Counted from the first letter of the stretch, positions 47,289 to 57,529 are shown. The stretch is 64,000 nt of DNA from Papaver somniferum (GCF_003573695.1 NC_039359.1:116319849-116383848); one strand, 5' to 3'. A program made the numbers and translations. Notes: a model not told the origin generated them from the letters alone.

Positions 47289-48596
47289 CTAGGCTAGAGT
47301 GTCTTCTAAACTTGTGATCTTTTTATCCGAAGGGTTCTGAAACTGGGGTTGACCTGAAGAGTTCTTAGCATAACCAAAACCTGGGGGAGGCTGAGAATTA
47401 CTAGGCTGACCTTGATTCTGGCCCTTATACCAAGAAAAATTAGGATGGTTTCTCCAACCAGGGTTGTAGGTTTCTGAGTATGGGTCAAACTTCTGACGGT
47501 TCTCAAACCTAGCGTTGTTATAGACAGCATGGGCTTGTTCTTCACTAACATGACCTTCCCAAAACGAGTTATTGGGCTCTACTACACAACTAGAGACTTG
47601 AGCGGCTCTGATCCTATCATCAGGTTCAACAAGAGACCTATATTTAGGCTGATTCAATTCCAAAGCTTCTAACCTTCTAGACAAAGCAGCAAACTTAGCA
47701 TCTGAATCGAAGCTTGTATCTACCATATTGGTTCTACTTTTATTGACCAAGAGTCTTTTAGGGGGTTCAACACAAGACTCCCACTGTTGGGATTTTTCAT
47801 AAATAGCTCCTAAGAAGGTAAAAGCATCATCAACATTTTTACTGGTGAACTCACCAGCGCACATAGACTCGACCATGGCTTTGGTCGAATAGTCTAAACC
47901 ATTATAAATAATCTCAACAAGTTTCATCTTATCAAATCCATGGTGAGGACACTGGGATATGAGATCATTGAATCTCTCTAAAAACCTATAAAGAGACTCT
48001 CCCTCTTGTTGCACACTAGCACTAATTTTCTGCCTAACAACTGCAGTTTTATGCTTAGGGTAGAATTTCATATAGAAAGCAGCAACAAGTTTCTGCCATG
48101 TTTCAATGGACTCAGGTGGTAGGTTGTTCAGCCAGGTCTTGGATTTATCTCTCAAGGAAAAGGGAAACATCTTAAGTTTCAAAACTTCATCAGTGAGGTC
48201 TTTTATTCTAACTGTCCCACAGATTTCCTCAAAGTCCCTAATATGAAAATAAGGGTTCTCATCATCTTTTCCTAAGAATATAGGGATCATTTGAAGAATA
48301 CTAGGTTTTATCTCGAAATTAGCCGTATTGGCTGGCAATTTAATGCACGAAGCTCGATTGGTCCTAGTTGGGAACATGTAATCTTTCAAAGTTGCCATCG
48401 CTGACACAGCTGAAGTACTAGGGGTACCTTCCTCACGAAGAGACAGAATTTCAAAACTGAAGTTTCCAAAAACGGGGCTCTCAAAAGAAGAGTCTTCGAG
48501 CTCCCCTCCTTCACAAGAAGAACTACTAGGTTTATCACTAATCAAACGACCTAGAGTGTTTCTTTTCCAAGCCCGCTCTCTGATAACCTCGGGCAT
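47289..48596 (-). CDS. gag: E5 gag, Athila type
   Basis: A 435-codon open frame from ATG 48596. It carries the Retrotrans_gag domain: YFHIRDFEEICGTVRIKD, KMFPFSLRDKSKTWLNNLP, SIETWQKLVAAFYMKFYP, QQEGESLYRFLERFNDL, then the C-terminal CPHHG motif and a Gly/Asn/Pro-rich end (NPGWRNHPNFSWYKGQNQGQ). No zinc knuckle is present, as usual in Athila gag. A TAG at 47289 cuts it from the protease frame, so it is intact over the capsid but probably truncated. Confidence 0.88.
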   Translation of the reverse strand: MPEVIRERAWKRNTLGRLISDKPSSSSCEGGELEDSSFESPVFGNFSFEILSLREEGTPSTSAVSAMATLKDYMFPTRTNRASCIKLPANTANFEIKPSILQMIPIFLGKDDENPYFHIRDFEEICGTVRIKDLTDEVLKLKMFPFSLRDKSKTWLNNLPPESIETWQKLVAAFYMKFYPKHKTAVVRQKISASVQQEGESLYRFLERFNDLISQCPHHGFDKMKLVEIIYNGLDYSTKAMVESMCAGEFTSKNVDDAFTFLGAIYEKSQQWESCVEPPKRLLVNKSRTNMVDTSFDSDAKFAALSRRLEALELNQPKYRSLVEPDDRIRAAQVSSCVVEPNNSFWEGHVSEEQAHAVYNNARFENRQKFDPYSETYNPGWRNHPNFSWYKGQNQGQPSNSQPPPGFGYAKNSSGQPQFQNPSDKKITSLEDTLA

Positions 48597-50487
48597 ACAC
48601 TAGAAAAACAAAAGAAAAAGAAAAGTCCTAAAAGGAAGGGAAGTTCTATGCAAATACAAACAAGGCTGACTTCACCACAACAAACCTACTGATTTCTAGC
48701 AAACAAAAAGCATGATGGCTCCACTTAGATTGTTTCTAAACCAGCTTCTAATCCTTCGAAAGGGAATTCGTTACAATTTAAGCAAACCCCTATGGAATCA
48801 ATCCGAGTCAAAGTAAGTTGAATAGAGGCGAGGGAAGCTGCGTGGAGCTTTGATACCCAAGGCCTCACCGCATTACAAGGCGGCGCAGTCACGCATTCAA
48901 CTCACAGAAACCATCATGAACTTCGAAGTATGCTTAAAAGAGTAACCAATATTTTTCGAACGACTTTCTTACTAAGCTCGTTACCCTATAGGTCTCGTTC
49001 TATTCCAAATTTTAAAGCTTAGGTTCGCGTTAAGTATCGTTTTCCTAAGGCGGGCAAGAAGAGAACTGTGATGAAATCCGAACCCTTATCTTGTATGGCC
49101 AGTCCTTTCCCTTTACTAGGAAATTAAAGCAGCCGTTTTCAGTTCCTCGACATATATTCACACGAAGGAAGACAGTAACTCGCTGATAGGGGATTCGCGA
49201 GTGTTTCGACAAACTTACCTCCCGTTCCAGACGGGGGATGAACCGCTGAAGTCGATTCAGGCCACAACTCCAATGTCATGTACGAACCCGAGGGGCCGAG
49301 GTGATATCGTAATCACCGTCCTTCTCTGCAAACAATTTAATATTTAATACTACCCTTCCGTAGGGTTTAAAAATAAAAGAATGTCCAAATGTCCAAGTCC
49401 AAAGTCCAAAAGAAAAGGAAAATCTAAAAAAAAAAAACATAAAAAGCATAAATAAAATAAAAAAACAATAAAAAATACTAAATAAAATAAAAACAAACAA
49501 AATAAAATAAAAAATAAAACGATACAGAGGATGTGTCACTGTTACTGTTGCTCTAAGACCCACGACTCTGTGTCGCAGACGCTGTAGCAAATAAGTCTGC
49601 CTCTGATGTACGACCCTCGGTTCTGAGTCGTTGTCACTGTTGGAAAACGACTGTCCTGGTAAGTCTGTTCTTCGTGTTCTTCAGCTATGCAGCAGCAGAA
49701 AAGAATTTTCCTGCAACTTGATTTTTCGACTCTGTGATGCTCTGTAATCTCCCAAACTCTCCGTCTGCCCACTCTACTGACCCTCAACGACTTATATAGC
49801 TTCATTGCCCCCAAATCTCCCATCATAACTGCATATAATCTTCCATTACTCGGCATTGAAGAAAAATATTCTCGGGAATATTTTCTTCCCAGATTTAACT
49901 CCACACGCTGTTTTCTCGTGACATAAGACTCCCAACACATCGAGTCATCATCCAGAAGTTGTATAACGCGGATCAGGCACATGAAAACCTCTCGATCACA
50001 TACTTATAACTCGGAATGGACTAACTATAACCCGTGGCACTATGTTTCCTTCCACGCGACAATCCAGCCAAACTCAGTCGAACCAAAGACCCGTACGATG
50101 CATGTTAGGCTCAGTCAAGTCTTCCCAATTAATATCATCCATTGAATCTCCTTCTAGCACGCTAAAAAATCCAACCCTAATTCTGCCTGCGTCTGAATTA
50201 TTTTCCCGCCAAATTTGAAATTCAAAATGTAGATGATGACCTCCCCCTAACAGAGATGGGGGTGTGAATAGCAGTTGGCCAACTGAGGTGTCCCTTAGCC
50301 AAAATGAGAGCCCGCATATCACACGTCCTCCGGGGGTGCTCCGCATAATTTTTCGAGCTGAATTTTTCCAACAATATTTATTTCCAAAAAATACCTAAAA
50401 ATACACAAAACACCATAATAAGGACGAAAACAAGTACTAACAATACGAAACATTGAGGAAAAATTAGACATATAAATGCGTCCATCA
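48597..50487 (-). repeat. E5 right-end U3-R and leader
   Basis: On the minus strand starts tgatggacgc at the right terminus and contains U3, R, an A/T-rich tract (about 49425-49520 on this strand) and the gag leader. The leader has a possible splice donor (gggaggtaagtt, about 49210-49222). Where a U5 end and a tggcgcc-type primer-binding site are expected I find none. ORFs 49276-49590, 49542-49982 and 50074-50346 are noise. Confidence 0.8.
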
Positions 50488-50716
50488 GTTGCGACGCGCT
50501 TCTATGAAGACCATGCTGAGGTTGTAAGGATGAGATATTAGCAGAAGAACAAGGGCGCGGCACAGACAACTTAGCTTCCTCTCGCCTAGCCTTCTTTGCA
50601 AGGCCCCTCTCAGTCCAATCACTTTCAGGCATGTTCAAAAACTCTTCCATTACATAAGAAGGGGGCTTCCACCCCACGCGATTGGAATGGGGAGCTTCCT
50701 GAGAAAGCAATCCCCG
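50488..50716 (-). pseudogene. E1 antisense PMD gene, exon 2, first part
   Basis: From the acceptor aaatgtgtag (ending 50717) to the E5 insertion. Encodes SNRVGWKPPSYVMEEFLN, MPESDWTERGLAKKARREE and a Ser-rich stretch. Open throughout. The intron before it (50717-50790, 74 bases) has GT-AG ends and a T-rich 3' part. Confidence 0.75.
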
Positions 50717-50790
50717 CTACACATTTTATCGAAAAGAAAAGGGGTGACAATAAATGATTGACGAATGTAAAACGAAGGAAACAAAAAATA

Positions 50791-53017
50791 CCTGTGTTTC
50801 CAGAGGATTAGCAGACGGTCTTGTCACCTCTACCGTGGGGGCTTATGATCGAAAAATGACTTCGACCTTTCTTTGGCTTTATGGTCTCATGACCCTCAGG
50901 AGGAGCCCAATAAGTCACTAAGGGCTCCAAAGGGCGACCGTTGGTGGCTGGAATGAGACGATGTGAAGTATCTACGGCATCATCAAGCTTAATCCGACCA
51001 GACACATGAAGCACTCGAAGGTCTTGAACATACGGGTTGCAGGGAGGAGACGATTCACGCAAAAGAAAATTCAAGGCCCGACGACGTATGAAATCATGGT
51101 ACTCGTGGGCTCCCTCAGTAACTGCCAACGGGCGCTCAGGGACAGGCTGCATGAACGAAAATTTAACCCCTCAGTTAGACAGATGCATCGGCCCCTTGAA
51201 GATAAAACGATCAAAGCTAGCGACAATATCCCCAATATCAGAACTTCCCCAATGAGGAAACCTACAAGGAATCCCTTGGTCAAACCCAACTTGCCGAGCT
51301 ACGCGGTCGGGATTGTAAGACATGTTGATGAACTTGCCAGCATGGAAACCAGGGAGAAAGCCAGGCAACACGGCCATTACCGAATCAAAGTCTGCCACCG
51401 CCAAAAGCTTTGTCGAGTCTAGTTCCGTGTCGAAAGGCGCAGTAAAGTCATAATGCGCTGGACCCGACCGGCCTTCTTGATAAGGAAATGGTACAAAGTC
51501 TTTAGCCACGTACAGATGCTTGGCAATATCGCCCTCGGGGATTTTCCCCTTGAGATGCCAACTGGAACCCTTAACCAAGCCATCATCCTGCCTGATATCT
51601 ACTTCACGGTGAATCGCTAGTGCATTAGGATCAGGCGCGTATGGGGAAACATGCTCCCAAGACCATGCTTGCATAAAAGAGGCTAGGATGTAAGTCTCGA
51701 TCTTATGCGCTGAACCTACTGTCTGAAGGTCGTGACAGAACAAATTTAGATGACGATATAAACCGCCTAATAACATCGGCGCAAGCGGGAAAGAAACGAT
51801 GCGAGATAACAACACCGCCATTGGCACAAGTTCACTCTTGATGGTATCTTGGGGACTGTACTCAAATACATCATGCAGAGCCAAAACAGGATGAAAGCGG
51901 CCAACTCCGTGCGAGGGTTTTCCTCTTTTCATTTGGGGGGAAGAAATTTCCCATCTACTAACCGCAGAGCCCAATACTTGATCCAAAGAGGGAAAGAAGC
52001 GCGGCGGTTGGTCTTGGTAACCCATTTAGGATCGACCCCTGCTGAAGGAGCTGACGCACCATGGATCACCTCATGAGCACGGAAAGAACTAGCAAGCAGT
52101 CGTTCACTCGCTGGACGCGCCGAAAGAGTCTTCTTCTCCTTAACCCATTTATCCTTCCCCTTTGCGGAGGACGACGACGCCTCTTTCTTGCTCACGCCGA
52201 CAATCTTCTTGTCCTCTCCATGTTTTGATGACACCTGATCCTTCCGCACCAACTCACGACGGGAAGCGTCTTCAAAGTTCAACAAATAAGTGCACAACAC
52301 TTTATCCTCATCGTTCAACGCTCCGAAGAAAATCTCCTCGTCATAAGAATGACAGCCATGGATAGGCAACCCTATAAGGGCGACTACATCCTCCAGAACA
52401 ATGGTTGCTTCCCCCCACGTCGTGAGAAGGGTATGAACAGGAGGAGCCCCGCGAAAAAAGAGCCGTGTTAGGTCGCGCATACTCCTTTTCACTTTTCGTT
52501 TGAGAGATAAATTTATAGCTTCATCAATACCCGCTTCACGAAGGATGGCCGCGTGGCCAGGGCTGGAATGTATATAAGATACCCAGTGTGGCCATATCGG
52601 ATGAGTCTTTGACTTGGAGAGAATATCGATGACAGGAAGATCGTAGTCACCACGGTGGATAGTCATCTGCGACACTGTTTTAAATGCAAAAGCATCCATA
52701 GTCTCCGATTCAGGTTGCATAAGCCACCCGGGGGCAGAAGGGTAAGGTAATACCGGGGGGTTTAGAAAGCGAGGGACTAAGACATCATCAAGAGGAAAAA
52801 CGCGCCTACCTCCGCGGAACTCTCTCAGCTTTAGCGCGCGTTTTAGGGTGGACCCGCTAGTAAAATCCGCTATCGTATATGACTTGCCATCCGCCAGAGG
52901 AGGTAGGAGAATTTCATCCTGTCCCGAGTACTCGGTCTCCTCGGAACCCCTGCTCATGGCTCCTTCAGACTCGTCAGATTCTCCAAATGAACTACTATTG
53001 GTGGAACTACTAGACAT
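50791..53017 (-). pseudogene. E1 antisense PMD gene, exon 1 (plant mobile domain)
   Basis: Begins at ATG 53017 with a Ser/Glu-rich N-terminus (SSSFGESDESEGAMS). A plant-mobile-domain core (PF10536-like) follows: LLTTWGEATIVLEDVVALI with GLPIHGC, a Lys/Ser-rich insert, FPLWIKYWALRLVDG, then ELVPMAVLLSRIVSFPLAP with LGGLYRHLNLF, and FMQAWSWEHVSPYAP. PMD proteins (MAIN/MAIL1 group) act in the nucleus in transcription and silencing of repeats, and the domain is also found in transposons. This copy has a frameshift at a six-base G/C run (51937-51942), an in-frame TGA at 51171-51173 and a frameshift near 50840, so it is a pseudogene now. The donor is gtattt at 50790. Confidence 0.82.
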
Positions 53018-53089
53018 GGCGAGTGTATGTGTGTACTCAAAAGGAAGGGAGAAGAGAAAAAAGATAAGGGGGGAAACAAACGAACTAGT

Positions 53090-53099
53090 CTATATATAG
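53090..53099 (-). promoter_or_regulatory. TATA box of the E1 antisense gene
   Basis: ctatatatag lies about 73-82 bases upstream of the ATG at 53017 on the minus strand. A pyrimidine-rich leader separates the two. This is a textbook plant core-promoter layout and suggests the antisense gene had its own promoter independent of the LTR. Confidence 0.6.
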
Positions 53100-53294
53100 G
53101 GAGCCACAAATCCTGAACGTGCGGTTATGCAGAGGGAATAATAACCGGTAGAAACTGAAGAGAAGATGGAAAATTTGCACGATAAAAGAAGGTTAAGCGT
53201 CGCTCGTGGTTGTGGAATCAATAAAGAGGAAGGTGACCGAAAATAACTTGACTACTGGGTCATTTAACAATTGACCCAATGGTCAGGGGACTAA
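53100..53294 (+). other. E1 3' end: antisense promoter region and sense polypurine tract
   Basis: Between the antisense TATA box and the 3' LTR. The last bases (ggtcaggggactaa, 53281-53294) are the probable plus-strand polypurine tract. The pair caattgacccaatgg nearby is partly palindromic. Upstream elements of the antisense promoter would have to lie here or in the LTR. Confidence 0.55.
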
Positions 53295-53653
53295 TGTTGA
53301 TACCTGAAAAATAATATCTCTTAACGGGTATATGGTGCCTTAATAGGAGGGGATAAGCCTTGGACTTGGGGACTAAGCCCAAGTCCAATGAGAAAAATAC
53401 CCACAAGATAGGAGGGACAAAGCGGGATTAATAGATAAGAAAAATGATATATGAAGGAATGGCATTAGAAGTAATTAAAGAGATTTAGGACATGTGTCAT
53501 GATGTCATAAAAGGAGGGACTTTTGGGAAAGTCTATATAAGGAAGGACAAGGTACAATGGGAAGGAAACTCTCTCTATTACCATTCCTAGTAAAGTGAGG
53601 TCACTTGGTGAGACTAGGACGTGTAGAACCAAAACTAAAATCACCTTTCAACA
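53295..53653 (+). repeat. E1 3' LTR
   Basis: Complete 359-bp LTR, tgttgatacc to tttcaaca, followed by aaagg (53654-53658). TATA-like gtctatataagga is at about 53532. It is the reference copy used to recognise the split 5' LTR. Confidence 0.93.
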
Positions 53654-53658
53654 AAAGG

Positions 53659-53740
53659 CACGTATAACAATTTTCCACCATAAGTAATTCGAGCCATCGA
53701 AGACTGGCGATACGTTTATAGAGATAACACTTCTGTCCAT
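53659..53740 (-). pseudogene. gag: E0 gag, N-terminus
   Basis: ATG at 53740 on the minus strand opens the Copia gag N-terminus (MDRSVISINVSPVFDGSNY), followed by LWWK. E1 cuts it after about 27 codons; the frame continues at 11342. It aligns with the first codons of E2 gag at 4437 and keeps the Trp codons mutated there. Confidence 0.87.
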
Positions 53741-53791
53741 AGAGTCAGATTGCTACAAACATAGACTTATGAAGTCTTAGCGTGTTTACCC

Positions 53792-53805
53792 GCTCTGATA
53801 CCAAT
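53792..53805 (-). other. E0 primer-binding site (initiator Met tRNA)
   Basis: On the minus strand attggtatcagagc directly after the 5' LTR; identical to the E2 site. Confidence 0.92.
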
Positions 53806-56437
53806 TGAAAAAGCGAGGGTATAACAACCACACCCAATAATTCGTTCGACAATCTGTATGGACTAAACTCCAATGTAATTCCGAGAGCACCAACTTAAAA
53901 GTGAGACTCAATCAAGAATTATATCAAAGAGTGTATATCTCTTTCTTAATATAATCATCAAATCAAACAGATAGAAATCTGCGAGCCTGATTGATATGAG
54001 AAATAACTTGGACAATACCAAAGACCAATTCCCAAGTGTCAATCAAGTTCTATCCAACAAACAAGGTCGGATTTATCAACTGATTGAACTACGCACAATC
54101 TGTGATATTTCAATTATATAAAAATATACTGCGGAAAACAAATAACACAGTCACCATAAATTCTGTTAACGAGGAAACCGCAAATGCAGAAAAACCCCGG
54201 GACCTAGTCTAGATTTGAAAACCACACTGTATTAAGCCGCTACAGACTCTAGCCTACCACAAGTTAACTTCAGACTGGAATGTAGTTTAGCCCTAACCAA
54301 GTCTCACACCGATTAAGGTACAATCGCGTTCCTTACACCTCTAGAACCATGCCAGATTCTGCGCACTTGATTCCCTTTGCTGATCTCACCCACAACTAAG
54401 AGTTGCTACGATCCAAAGTCGAAGACTTATAAATAAATCTGTCTCCCACATATATTTTATTCTTTATTCAGTTTTTGTTCCGTCTTTTGATAAAATCAAT
54501 GTGAACAGGCACCAACTAATAATCCAGTGTTATACTCCCGAAGAGCAGCCTAGAAATATTAGTCATCTCACAATAATCCAATTGATTAATATGAAAAGTT
54601 ATTGCGGAATCACAAGAGTCTGAGACGAAGAACTGTTGTGATTACTTTTTATATCTTACCTATAAGAATTAATCTCGAGTAAATCTTAGGGAAGATAAAA
54701 CTCAATACGATAGAACAAGTAAGATCAAAATACGCAACTACAGAGAAAATAATTGGATCTGGCTTCACGAATCCCAATGAAGTCTTCAAGTCGTTAACCT
54801 ATAATGGTTTTCGAAAAACCTAGGTTAAAGGAGAATCGACTCTAGTATGCAACTAGGAACACACAGAAGTGTAGGGATTAGGTTTTCCCATTGCTAGAGT
54901 TATCCCTTGTATAGTCTTTCAAATCAGGGTTGCTTTCAATCAAAGCTAAGATAGCTTAGTAAAAAAGCATTCAATATTCACCGTTAGATGAAAACTTGAT
55001 TTAAGATTCAAGCTAAGTCTGATAAAAAATAAAGCAATCAACCTCCACCGTTAGATGGTCTTATCTTGTTACACACAAATGAAATATACTTTCATTTAGA
55101 TATGGGTTACCGTACCTAAACGTGTATATTGAGTTGGCTCAATAATAGTTAACCGAAGTTAGCCATATGAACACTTTTGTCTTGGCCGTATTCATCTAAC
55201 ACTTCTAGATCAAATATGAAGATCAATCAATCATGAAAGATAATCAAATGAATCTAATTGTGTTTCAAATAGAGTTGTTCAATTGTTCACTATCTCATAG
55301 AAATATATATGAACAAATTGAATCGAAATCAGTTTGATTCGTAATCGTACAAAGTACTTATACAAGAATCAATGCATGAACATTAAGCCAAGGTTTGAAA
55401 GGATTGCATTCCTTAGATCATAAATGTTTTAGTTCATGAGTACATGACCGATTCTAGAACTTTACCACTGTGTTCGCCGACTAGGTATGCGAACAGCAAC
55501 TCCGAACCTTGGCCTAGTCAAGCCGTTCACAAAACCGGTTCGCGAACAACCGTTCCGGACCAAACTCAGGTAAACTCGTTCATATAATAGGTACACAAAC
55601 AAGAGTTCCGTACCTTTTTGGGTAAATCCGTTTGCATACTAGGTACGCAAACAAGAGTTCTGGACCTGAATCATCACAATACAGTTCGCATACTAGGTAT
55701 GCATACCAGCTGTATCCAGACATGGGTAATCGTTCTAAACTCTCATTTCAATCATTGAAAGTTTGAAACATCCTTGGAAGACGACAATGGTTGTCTCATA
55801 CAAACCATTATATTCAAGTAATTTTCAAGTGATCAAATGATCAATACGAAACTTCCCAAGATTACATCAAATGACTGTCTCACACAAATCATATAAGATG
55901 TTCAAGGTAATTTTTACATGATCATTTTTTGACATTTTATTTAGTTTCCAACAAATAAATTGTTTCAAACTAAACTCGTCAAGAATATGATGAACATAGC
56001 TAAAGCAAAAAGCTTCCAACACCTATTTCGAGAGATAGATAAGCGAGATAAACTGGGCTCGAAATATCAAATGTGTATAATGTAAAATTCTATATGGATA
56101 TATGACTTAGTTTCATTAGAAGATAGAATATAATAGACTTCTGAGTGATAGACAAGTTTTAGTCTCCACATACCTTTTGTTGATGAAGGTCCCCCAAGCT
56201 CCTCGGTAATCTTCGTCTTCAATTGGTGAACACCCTGAAGTCTAAAGCTCAACTACATATTTTATCTTAATCCGAGAAATATCTACAATTAAACTAGAAA
56301 TCAAATATATACTTTTGATCAACTAAACTTGACAAACAAGCTTGAGATAACAACGCAATGGCAATTACAGTGGGAAGCAAGGTCGTAAGGCGGAGCGAAT
56401 CCAGAACTTGCGAGTTTGACCGAGCAGTGCTCTAACA
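53806..56437 (-). repeat. E0 5' LTR
   Basis: 2632 bp, tgaaaaagcg to ctctaaca on the plus strand. It is clearly related to the family-1 LTR (same ends, same conserved block at about 54165-54215) but much diverged in between. Its Cys-codon-like ttcgc repeats (about 55460-55640) have spread differently from those of family 1. The divergence fits with E0 being the oldest layer. Confidence 0.88.
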
Positions 56438-57436
56438 ACGTTGTTTTGAAGAATGTGTCTGACAACGCCATTAAAACTTTTCTCCTTAACTTTTCACTTA
56501 GATTTCCTCTAAGACATAAATACCCAGATCCAATGGAGATATTCTCATTGGAGATGGTAAAGATAAAAAAAAAACTTTTCAAGTTACGAAATGTGCTTTT
56601 AATTTTTTTTCTCAACCATCTTTGTAGATCCATAATAATTTAAGCCTCTTGGTATTTATAACTCTAAAAAGCTTCTTTGAAGAAGAGATAAAACTTCACT
56701 TGAATGTGAGATTCAACTTTCTTAATCTTAGATATGATTCTTGTATGAAGGTCTTAAAGAAAAAGGTGATGAAATATCGAAAAATAATGTAAAAAGAGAG
56801 ATTTTTAGGCAAGCAGGTCATTGTTTCTAGCGCCAAACTAGAACTGCTAGTTTTCTAATAGTCTACATAGTGAGATCAACTCAGAAATCAGATACTACGT
56901 GTATTGATGCCTCAGTGGAGCTGATGTTAAGAAGTAAATATGCGTTCGTAATACGAGCTAATACTAATATAGCGAATCAGTTATATATACGCAAGTAAAA
57001 TAAGTAATGTAAGTGCATGTAAGTTAACAAGCAACACAAAGGATTACATGGTTCGACTTTCACATACATCAATAATATAATGAGATTTGATCGTATTAAA
57101 GTTTACGAGTGAGGTTACAAGACATTTTCTACTAGCAATCAAGTATTGTACTATTTCTTTTAGTATTAGTTACATGTATAAGCCCCGGCTTAGTAATCTC
57201 TCAGTAATTACACGTCACTTCTCTTGAAATGAAGCTGATTACTTATAGCCTTATCTTGGTCTGGGACTTATTCGTTGTATCTGGGTTTATTGAGGTCGGG
57301 TAGTCTATGCACATCTTTTACCTTCGTTGGATGTTCATCTAATCCATCCAGACCATACCGAGACACTAGATCCACATGTTCGGTCATTTTCCCGTTGCAT
57401 TTAATGCTGAGTAAATTGTTCAGCTATCTCTAACTA
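56438..57436. other. unassigned flank of E0
   Basis: About 1 kb that matches none of the elements here. The 65 or so minus-strand codons just right of the LTR (56633-56438) are open but unrecognised, and the longer frame there continues falsely into the LTR. Near 57030-57060, aaaggattacatggttcgac resembles the start of an LTR leader, so part may be an old degraded LTR. Nothing firm can be called. Confidence 0.4.
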
Positions 57437-57529
57437 GGGGTGCACATATCCTACCCTTACCCGCCACCCTATCCTACTCGTCACAATTTTTATCCGTATC
57501 CTATCCTACCCGATAATTGACGGGTAGGG
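57437..57529. mobile_element. possible hAT-type terminal fragment
   Basis: Starts taggggtgcacat and continues with repeats of cctaccc/cgggtaggg, a layout typical of the ends of plant hAT-type DNA transposons. E6 interrupts it at 57530, and the other end would lie right of the window. Short and not conclusive. Confidence 0.35.

Larger units (their letters stand above)
38391..50487 (-). mobile_element. E5: Athila-like composite with inverted LTR ends
   Basis: A 12.1 kb insertion in the E1 antisense gene with a perfect gttgc duplication (38386-38390, 50488-50492). Its coding part is a minus-strand Athila-like element (gag, protease, RT, integrase). Both ends are the same U3 terminus, tgatagacgcatttatg reading inwards from the left, and its reverse complement at the right. 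A second U3-R with leader and gag start lies inside (39671-41755), in direct orientation with the right end. No intact U5 end or primer-binding site was found in any of the three copies. See findings for interpretation. Confidence 0.82.
11348..53653 (+). mobile_element. E1: gag-only Gypsy-type element carrying an antisense PMD gene
   Basis: A plus-strand LTR element of about 7.5 kb after subtracting E3, E4 and E5. It has perfect aaagg duplications at 11343-11347 and 53654-53658, both inside E0 gag. The short LTRs (about 360 bp) are at 11348-11394 plus 23187-23500, and at 53295-53653. Sense-strand content is a gag (23618-24662 continuing 35588-35766) and no pol. Between gag and the 3' LTR lie two tandem arrays and a long multi-exon gene on the opposite strand (53017 to 37043) encoding a plant-mobile-domain protein. 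It would need proteins of an autonomous Gypsy relative to move. Confidence 0.9.
10689..56437 (-). mobile_element. E0: outermost Copia-like LTR retrotransposon, 5' part
   Basis: This is the oldest layer of the nest. On the minus strand it reads: 5' LTR 56437-53806, initiator-Met-type primer-binding site 53805-53792, gag start 53740, then gag interrupted by E1 and resuming at 11342 down to 10689, where LTR-A interrupts it again. The base block after the LTR on the right, acgtt (56438-56442), is one copy of its expected target duplication; the partner and the 3' half lie left of the window. The gag closely resembles that of E2, which places it in the SIRE/Maximus-like Copia group. Whether it had a pol gene cannot be seen here. 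Confidence 0.85.

Noticed and set aside
56319..56633. 104-codon minus-strand frame
   Set aside because: Crosses the E0 LTR border at 56437, so it cannot be one gene; no family recognised.
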